Shown: piece by piece, positions 57,086-64,000 of the stretch
How the letters are laid out: every line of letters starts with the position of its first letter
Position numbering within the stretch: position 1 is the stretch's first letter
Source: Dipteris shenzhenensis
Taxonomy: Eukaryota; Polypodiophyta; Polypodiopsida; Gleicheniales
Length of the DNA: 64,000 nucleotides
Strand: one strand, 5' to 3'
Assembly: GCA_047967505.1 (NCBI GenBank)
Contig: CM106539.1
Position numbers and translations under genes: made by a program
The notes under the pieces: model-generated
What the model was told of the DNA's origin: nothing
The model's database searches: none
What the model saw: the letters and a program-made list of their open reading frames with translations, nothing else

Positions 57086-57690
57086 AAACTATATGAAACA
57101 GAGGAAGGTCATTGTGATGTGGTAGCCATACATTCATCTCTACAAAGATTATTTCATCTCACGATGGTGCAAAAATGGGGCTTCCACCCACCATGATGTT
57201 CATCTCAAGGTAAACAAAGGTTTCGCATATCCCTTCTCATGGTGACCTATTTGGCTACATCCTTGCATTTCATTCTCGTTGGCTATACCAACTTAGTGTT
57301 CCTCTTTATAACTTTCATTACACAGATGTAGAACTTATGTAGAGGAAAAGTGTAGGTGCTCAACGTAGTTTCATGTGTTCTACAAGCCCATGTGACTTTG
57401 GACGACTCCTCTTTACCTTTGTCATCAATGGGTGCTTCTCTGCTCTTTTGGGATGTTCATGCCCTTCATGCTCTCCTTGTCCACTAGTGCCAAAACCTTC
57501 CTCCATGTGCTCATGCTTACACAAGTTGGGGGATGCTTTGGCTACATAGGAAAACAAAGTTTAATCGCACATGCTAGAGTATCATGAAGCCTGCAAAATC
57601 ATATTGAGACGATCATTTCATTAATAAAGACCACTTAATTTCAAATACTCCCTCACATTATGAAATAAATATATAGTGACTCCAAAGGTC
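57086..57690. other. Unassigned DNA between gypsy B and a LINE
   Basis: A minus frame of 65 codons (57360-57557) rich in His, Glu and Lys is open, but no family or splice context supports it. Otherwise nothing is recognised. Confidence 0.45.
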
Positions 57691-60600
57691 TATGATCAGG
57701 GTGAGCTTATCCAAGGATGGGAAGTTTGGATGGGAGCTAGGATGGGAGAGTCCAGGATTGGGATCTTGAATGTGTATGCCCTAGCATACAAACAGCACCG
57801 TCGGCCTTTTGGAGGAGGCTTTCAAAGTGTCTTTCGAATGTAGATTCATAGATTGTTGGAGGGGATTTCAACAACCTGGAGTTTGGGAGGGACAATCAAG
57901 GCAATGCCTCCTTCTCTGAGATGCTAGCAACAAAGCGGAGCACCAGGGAGTAGTTCATTTTCATGATCAATTGGGGCAGAGACCCGTGGCGAGATCCAGA
58001 TTTCAGCATGATACCTGGTAGCCTCCTCTTCTCTTTTGGATAGAGGAGACATGATGGACTACTTGAGAGGCTAGACTGCTTCTACGTTGGGAATTGGGCT
58101 CTGCATAGAGGTGGCTCTACAAGGATTCTGGCAAGTACCATGATGTTAGACCACTCTCCGGTAGTACTTCACTTAGAGCAGCCCCGCCGAGGTATTCTCC
58201 AAAAGGGGGTTCGCATTCTAGAGGAGCTCCTATAGGATGAGGAGATTCAACAGGTCATGGCAAGGATTTGGCAGCAACAATCAGAGATTGCACCATGCAA
58301 GGGGATGGCCTTTGTGGGTGGCCACTGTGATCAAGAGGAGTAGTGAGGAGTTGCATGCTTATGCCCTTAGGCGGAGGAGGACTCTTTAGGAGCATGAGCG
58401 GGCACTCAGGAGAGACCTCACTTGCATAGAGCAGCTTAGGGAGCAGGAACCAGAATCTCAGTGGCTTATTGATAGGTTTGAGAGTGCTCGCCTTAAGCTT
58501 CAAGACACATAGATTCAGTGGGCTGAGTTCTCTTATCACTCTTCCTACGGCCAATATGTATAGTAGGGGGACAGGATGACGAAATAGTTTTTTAAGACCA
58601 CTAGGCTCCGATCAGCAGGCATGCAAATGTAGCATCTTTGAGATCCTTAGGGCATCATGGACATTGACCCGCAAGAGATTTTAGACCTGACCACAGGTTT
58701 TTACATCCAGCTCTTTCAGACAGAGAGGATGACTCCACCTGGTCTTATGGCCCAGGAGGTATTTTGGGATCACGTTCCGATGGCAGTCTCACATGATCTA
58801 TGTAGCAGTCTAGAAGAGCCCTTCATGGACGAGGAGCTCTGGGAAGCCCTCAAGGCTCTCCAACCCAGAAGTGTCCTGGCGAGGATGGCACCCTGGCCTT
58901 CTTCTAGGAGATCATCTCCACCCCTTTCTGACTAGCTTGCCATGAGATTTTTGGCACGGGCTCCCTCCCTCAATCCTTGAGCAGGGGGTGGATTTGTTTG
59001 ATCCTGAAAGGGGGAGATAGGTCAGATATCCAGTAGTGGAGACCAATCACTTTGCTTGATATTGCATACAAGATCCTCACCAAGGTCTTGAGTTTGCCGT
59101 TATAGCCTCATCTTACTGACATTATTCACAACACACAGATCGGGTTCGTCCAAGAGCGTAGCATCTTGGACAACATCTTCACATTCTGGGAGGCAGTGGA
59201 TTAGTTCAGGGAGGAGCCATAGCTATTGGCTGTCCTCCATTTGGATTTTGAGAAGGCCTACGACGACAGGGTAGAGGGTTGAGGCTCCCAATCAGGTAAG
59301 AGGAGGAGCTACTGGACTCCGAGTTTGCAGATGACATGGCCTTGTTTGTAGAGGGCACCACAGGGAGTTTGGAGGGGAGCCCTGGCTATCTACTTTGAGG
59401 CCTCAGGTGCGCGAATCGACTGGACTAAATTCATAGGTTTCTTCATGGGAGACACAAGAGATTCATAAGTGGGGGAGCGACTTTGGCTTCAGATGGATAC
59501 TGCGGGGCCAGACAATGAGATACCTTGGATGCCATGTTGATATTGACATTACAGCAGAGTGGTAGATTGCCCCAGTCCTTGAGAGTGTTCGGTGCAAGCT
59601 TCTCTACTAGAGCTTTGGCCAAAATCCCCCTATCAGGTTGTGCCTTAGTGGCAAACCAGGTCCTTCTTGCCATGGCCTAGTATATTGCCTCCTGTTGGTG
59701 TTTTCACAGAGAGTGCATTGGGTAGCTCCGATGGTTGGTTCGGAACTTCCTTTGGGCAGGTTTGGACAGCACAAGGAGCACTGGGGCCCGGGTCTCTTAG
59801 TAGATGATGATCATTCCACAGGCATAGAAAGGCTTGGGTATCATTAATTTGGAGATGCAAAGCAGAGCCCTCTTGGGCAAGTTGGTTGTTCGCAGCCTAA
59901 CACCAGGTGTAGAGCCTTGGAAGCTCCTCTTATAACAATGAGGGCTTCTCAAGAACACCCCACACACTGGGGGGTAGTGGCAGCTTTCACACATGTAGGT
60001 GGACGAGGTGCCCTTCATTTCCTATAGCACATGGATTGGCAAGAGGCTTCAAATGGATTTTTTGACGTGGACCCCCTTGAGGGAGAGGCATTGGGTAGCC
60101 CAGAGAGTGCCCCGGATGTCCGTTCCCAATTTTGGACGTGGTTATGGTCCAATTTGCAGCTAAGGAAGATATCCTACTTCTTCTGGCTGGCCGCCCATGG
60201 AGGCTTGCCCATCAGTCCATGGTTGGAGCAGATGTAGGGGAGGGGTAGTGTCACTATTGCTCTACTAGTTTTCTGGAGAAGATCCCACATTGCCTCTAGA
60301 GCTGTTGTAGCACAGTGTGGATTTGGATGGGAACTCTCAAGATTATGACCCATATGTAGAGTCTTCAGAGGGACTACACTTGGGGGATGGTGGCTTGGTT
60401 GACTAAGGTAGAACATGCATTCTAGATTGATGAGATATCCCTAGTTTACCAGATATAGGGTCAGAGCATTTAGAGGATAGAGCTCCATGAGGCGGTCCCC
60501 CCTGATAGCCTGGTTCCTGCTCCTCCTCCAAAGGATAGCATTTGGGAGGTAGTAGCCAGTATCACTGCATGGAACATTTGGGTTGCTCGTCACTGCAGTC

Positions 60601-60993
60601 TAGTGATGGGTGAGCATTCAGTTCCACCTTCGGCTACCTTGGTCACCATATGGTAGGATATCATCTACACCCTCCACTCCACCTGGGAGCATGGGACCCT
60701 AGGCTCTAGGGTGACTGTCACGAGGCGTGCTAAATTCTGCAAGGCTTGGCCTGCAGGATTTTTTTACATTTTCACTCCATGAGCAATTCGCTGGTTTTAT
60801 AGTCCCCCCACTTGGCAATTAGGCCCAGTACCAGAGATCCCCTAGGCAGTGAGTTGGGTTTCTCTCCCCAAAGGCCGGTTTTTCTTTCAACCTTTTTTTG
60901 AATTTTTCCATACTCAGCACCTTCGGGGCTGCTGTTTTGTATGAAGTTTTTCAAGCATTAATAGAAGGTTGCTTTCTTTCCTGAAAAAAAGAG
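57691..60993 (+). mobile_element. Decayed LINE, family 1, 5'-truncated
   Basis: Related to the LINE at 21.7-28.6 kb but far more damaged. It starts inside the endonuclease (IGILNVYAL near 57757, VGGDFNNLE near 57858), continues with LDHSPVVLHLE (near 58150), then QIGFVQERSILDNIFTFWEA (about 59138-59196) and DFEKAYD (about 59250). After a roughly 250-bp deletion of central RT, it resumes at RLPIRE and FADD (59324-59335). The zf-RVT region (RKISYFFWLAAHGGLP, 60160-60215) and 3' UTR follow. It ends in a short A-run at 60986-60992. Confidence 0.88.
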
Positions 60994-61510
60994 AAGACCA
61001 TCCATTACAAATGGCCAAAGAATCAAAAGACAAGAAGAACGGCATGCTTCTAATGGAGAAAAATGCCACCGCATACTTGAAGAGGTGAATGTGGAACAGC
61101 TAAGGCAACATGCCTGAGCTCCTATACCATGGACAAAAATCCTACCAAGCCTATTGACATACATCAACTTGCACCTCTAAGGCCTAACAATATTTAGATG
61201 GATCAATTGCATGTTGGTCAACAGTGACCTCATACACATGAAGGTATGGCAGATGGAAAAATGGTGATGCTATTCTTTTGAGTGGATGACTTGTTCACTT
61301 AGGTATGGAGCAAATAGAGTGGAAGTGCATATGGAATGACTAGAGAGGTCTACGTATAGTTCCACCATCTAGGAAAATTTTCAAAATTTCAAAGTCACTG
61401 ATGATGAGAAGATCCCTATAGTCATCTTCATAGTTTCTTGTGGGTTTGCCATATTACTGGTGCTACGATAGATGAAGAATACATGGATCATTTCCCATGT
61501 GCTTTAATAA
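60994..61510 (+). pseudogene. gypsy copy C: gag fragment in plus orientation
   Basis: Reverse complement of the gypsy B gag region (about 54478-54985). Landmarks are 'agaagaccatccattacaaa', 'tggccaaagaatcaa' and 'catggatcatttcccatgtg'. It begins directly after the LINE A-run and breaks off near 61510 where sequence of the opposite orientation starts. Confidence 0.82.
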
Positions 61511-62330
61511 AAAATAATTCAATTAGGCAGTCTCAAAAGTTTATAATAAACTTCTGGAAAGTTGATGGAGCATTTCTCGAAACAAAAGGCATCACTCAAG
61601 CTACATAAGCACCCCATTTTGTTATTAAGGTAGTTTTAGATTGATGTTCTAGTTGTAGCCACTCTAACCATTAATGAATGAGTACATCTCATGGCCTGCA
61701 TGCAACTTCATCCAAAACCCCATCAGTGAAAGGTATTGGAAATGGGTCACAAACAATTAGTTTGTGCATTCAACTTCCAGTAATCCATGCATACTCAGAG
61801 TTTACCATTTATCTTTGGCACTGCCACAATGGGAAACAACCAATCACTGCAGTCAATAGCATAAGTGATCTGGCACAAAGAAGTTGATCTAACTTAGCTT
61901 TCACTTGTTTAGAATAATTTGGATTCATTCTATACCTTTGTTTGCTGAATTAGTTTAGCATATGGCACCAGAGGTATTCTATGCCGACACAACTCAGGAG
62001 GAACTCCTCAAAGGTCAATATAGTTCCAGGAAAAACCATCCTTATACCTGGTGAATAGTTCTTTGACAACCTTAAGTTGCTGAAAGAGAGATTGGCACTT
62101 ACCACCACCATTGCAGGTTTGTCTTTAGTTCCAAGATTGAGTTCTTGGGTTTTTGGCACTAACTTCTCAGCTCCAAGCCGTGTAATATTCACTGGTATTT
62201 TATCTAGCTCCCTTTCTCCTTTAATGTCTTCAGTCAAGCTACTTGGAAATAGATCTTTTTGTTTAGCAATCTGCTCACCTTCAACTCGCCATGGGGGCAT
62301 TAATTCACATTGATCATATGTAAGAATGGG
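61511..62330 (-). pseudogene. gypsy copy C: RT fragment in minus orientation
   Basis: Parallel to gypsy B 51936-52690, for example 'ttgatggagcatttctc', 'gcaccccattttgt', 'gtaatccatgcatactcag' and 'ttctttgacaaccttaagtt'. It covers the RT N-terminal half and preceding linker, with stops and a shift. It lies head-on to the gag fragment at 60994-61510, so the two are no longer collinear. Confidence 0.82.
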
Positions 62331-62490
62331 GTGTTCCATTGAATCATGTAATCATTCAAGTGACGAGACATCCATTTTTTGCTCATGGTTGTCTACACTT
62401 AACTCAAGGGGGTGTTCCATTGAATCATGTAATCATTCAAGTGACGAGACATCCACTTTTTACTCATGGTTGTCTACACTTAACTCTGGC
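62329..62490. repeat. Tandem duplication, period about 80 bp
   Basis: Two units share 'gggtgttccattgaatcatg', 'taatcattcaagtgacgaga' and 'catggttgtctacacttaac'. They are nearly identical. Confidence 0.9.
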
Positions 62491-63117
62491 TCTCCTTCAT
62501 CTTTGTCAATTATTCTTACACTCCCTTATTGTCTTCTCTATATCTCTAAGTACCTTCCTACCCCTTCCATTGCCACTACCATCTATTGCAATCTATACCA
62601 TGTTTGTGATCATGGAGGGATGGAGAGCATGCAATGATCATCAAAAAAGGCACAAAGCGCTTTCTTGTGTTTTGCCTCCACATATTTTGGCAACGACATC
62701 ATCAAAGGGATTCTGGTGCTAGAATTGGAACATCTGGGGCTAAGGACAGCGAGCAATACTTTCAAGAATAGGGTTTTGAGAAGCACAGACCATAGCGATC
62801 AAAAGACAACGGTAGAGTGAGGGGACCTCCCAAGAGAAGTTAAAGTCAAGGGAAAATTCTGACAAGGCCATAGGTGAGGCAAGCACCAAGAAAAATGGGC
62901 AAGAGGTGCCCACAAGTGAGAAGGCTAACACCAGGAAACCGCAAGAGACATTGGCTGAGCAATAAAGGTAGCTTGAGCAAGAGCAAGAAACTAGTGGAGT
63001 TACGATGGGTCATAGCTCCATCTAGCACCATCACATTCCTTGTACTTCTGCACCTTTTCAAATGTTGTCTCCTCTTGAGCCATTTTCACCCAATCTTATG
63101 CTGATGCAAAATGATCA
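62491..63117. other. Unassigned DNA
   Basis: Short frames only, no recognised domain. An ATG-rich GA stretch at 62740-63010 shows no repeat structure. Confidence 0.45.
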
Positions 63118-63715
63118 TTAAGATTAGAATGCCATCGAGTTGTAGTGGTAGATTCTCAAGGAGAACATGGTTCATGTCACCCAAGATCTAGACTACCGGG
63201 CCAACCACTGGCTTCCTCCCCAGGTGTTGGATCACAATTTATATCTTCAAATGCAGTATCAAGAGGAGCTAGCTTGGTCTTTTGAGGCACACATAACTAG
63301 TTTGAGCTAGGTGCAGGTTGATCTCACTATCGAGAGTGAGACACACTACAGAAGCATCTTGACAACAAGAAAATTGTGTTCAACAAGTTGTTGAAAAGTC
63401 ATTCCCTACTGAGACAAAGTCGTATTGAGTTGTAGACGAGACCATGGCATGGATTGCATTCCTTAAATGTGAGATCCAAAAATGAGAAGATTAACCTTGC
63501 AACAATGAATCTGTAACTCCAAATCACACTAGAGAATGCAGAGAAGACAAGGGTGGACCCAAAAGTTCTCCAAGCAGCACAGGAGGAGATTGAAACTCTG
63601 TGAGTGGAGAATGCCAGGCTTCACTAAATAGTTGAAGAGGCTGAAAGGCTAAGGGGGGAGAATGCTCACCTCAAGGGGAAGATGGAGGACTATTCCCAAC
63701 TCCAAACAGAAGAAA
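63118..63715 (+). pseudogene. Coiled-coil segment of an unidentified retroelement protein
   Basis: The plus frame shows heptad-like Leu/Glu/Lys-rich sequence (LQITLENAEKTRVDPKVL, AAQEEIETL, VENARLH, AERLRGENAHLKGKMEDY) between 63500 and 63715, with two stops. Upstream sequence (IVFNKLLKSHSLLRQSR) is also helical. It looks like the gag-side coiled coil of some plant retroelements, but I cannot name the family. It continues in frame into copia RT. Confidence 0.5.
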
Positions 63716-64000
63716 AAGTATGTAGATTGCTCATATCCTTGTATGAGTTGAAGCAAGCACCTAGAGCATGGAATACAAGGACCTACAATCATTTTGTTAA
63801 TATGGGTTTTCAACCACCTAAGTCATATCCTTCCTAGTATATCGTGAAGCCTTCAAAAGGCATAGTCCTTTTTGTTTTATAGATGGATGATTTGAGCATC
63901 ACGTGGTCCATTGGTAGATTGATGTCACAAATCAAGATATGGCCCACACTGGAATTTGATACAAAGGATGAAAGGCATAGTTCTTGTTGTTTTATAGTAG
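63716..64000 (+). pseudogene. copia RT fragment, running off the window
   Basis: Reads VCRLLISLYELKQAPRAWNT, then YNHFVNMGFQPPKS, then VLFVL-stop-MDDLSITWS, the copia RT palm. The first residue of the YVDD-type motif is replaced by a stop. LEFDTKD follows near 63955. It is cut by the window end. Confidence 0.85.

Noticed and set aside
57360-57557. 65-codon minus-strand frame rich in His, Lys and Glu
   Set aside because: No recognised family, no splice partner or promoter evidence; length is within chance.
1-64000. CRISPR array, tRNA, rRNA or bacterial genes
   Set aside because: No regularly spaced short direct repeats with unique spacers. No tRNA cloverleaf or rRNA sequence was recognised; the tandem repeats found are satellites and duplications.

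Overview
The window looks like nuclear DNA of a land plant with a large, transposon-filled genome. It holds Ty1/copia and Ty3/gypsy LTR elements, plant-type LINEs with DUF4283-like ORF1 proteins and zf-RVT ends, and an En/Spm (CACTA) transposase. It also holds two short spliced genes with GT-AG introns of about 90 and 140 bp. I see no bacterial operons, rRNA, tRNA or CRISPR. The exact lineage cannot be read from this sequence. Almost all coding matter is decayed mobile-element DNA.

Layout. 1-5.5 kb: unassigned AT-rich DNA with old duplications and tandem repeats. 5.5-7.6 kb: a degenerate tandem repeat split by a 5'-truncated LINE on the minus strand with a target-site duplication (TSD). 7.6-9.7 kb: a decayed minus-strand copia element beside a gypsy RT scrap. 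9.7-14.3 kb: low-complexity DNA and small tandem duplications. 14.3-15.8 kb: a CACTA transposase remnant. 16.4-19.9 kb: gypsy copy A (minus) with gag, RNase H and integrase but no protease or RT. 21.2-21.7 kb: a copia scrap. 21.7-28.6 kb: a complete 6.9-kb LINE (family 1) with a perfect 19-bp TSD. 28.9-35.06 kb: a second, different LINE (family 2). 35-37.6 kb: degenerate satellite and AG microsatellites.

37.7-38.1 kb: small two-exon host gene B (minus). 38.17-39.4 kb: a 1.24-kb foldback (long inverted repeat) element only about 55 bp upstream of the gene B start codon. 40.1-46.8 kb: a copia pol relic interrupted by a 5.3-kb gag-only LTR retrotransposon (TSD GGGCT) that carries an internal tandem duplication of LTR tail + primer binding site (PBS) + gag. 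47.4-48.9 kb: an LTR and gag start of another element. 49.1-49.5 kb: small two-exon host gene A (minus). 50.7-57.1 kb: gypsy copy B (minus) with both LTRs, gag, protease and half an RT. 57.7-61 kb: a decayed family-1 LINE. 61-62.3 kb: gypsy copy C, with gag and RT pieces in opposite orientations. 63.1-64 kb: a coiled-coil segment fused in frame to a copia RT.

No autonomous element is intact: every pol/ORF2 carries stops, frameshifts or deletions. The best candidates for real cellular function are genes A and B. The most unusual structures are the foldback element next to gene B and the LTR-tail/PBS/leader duplications found in two unrelated LTR families.
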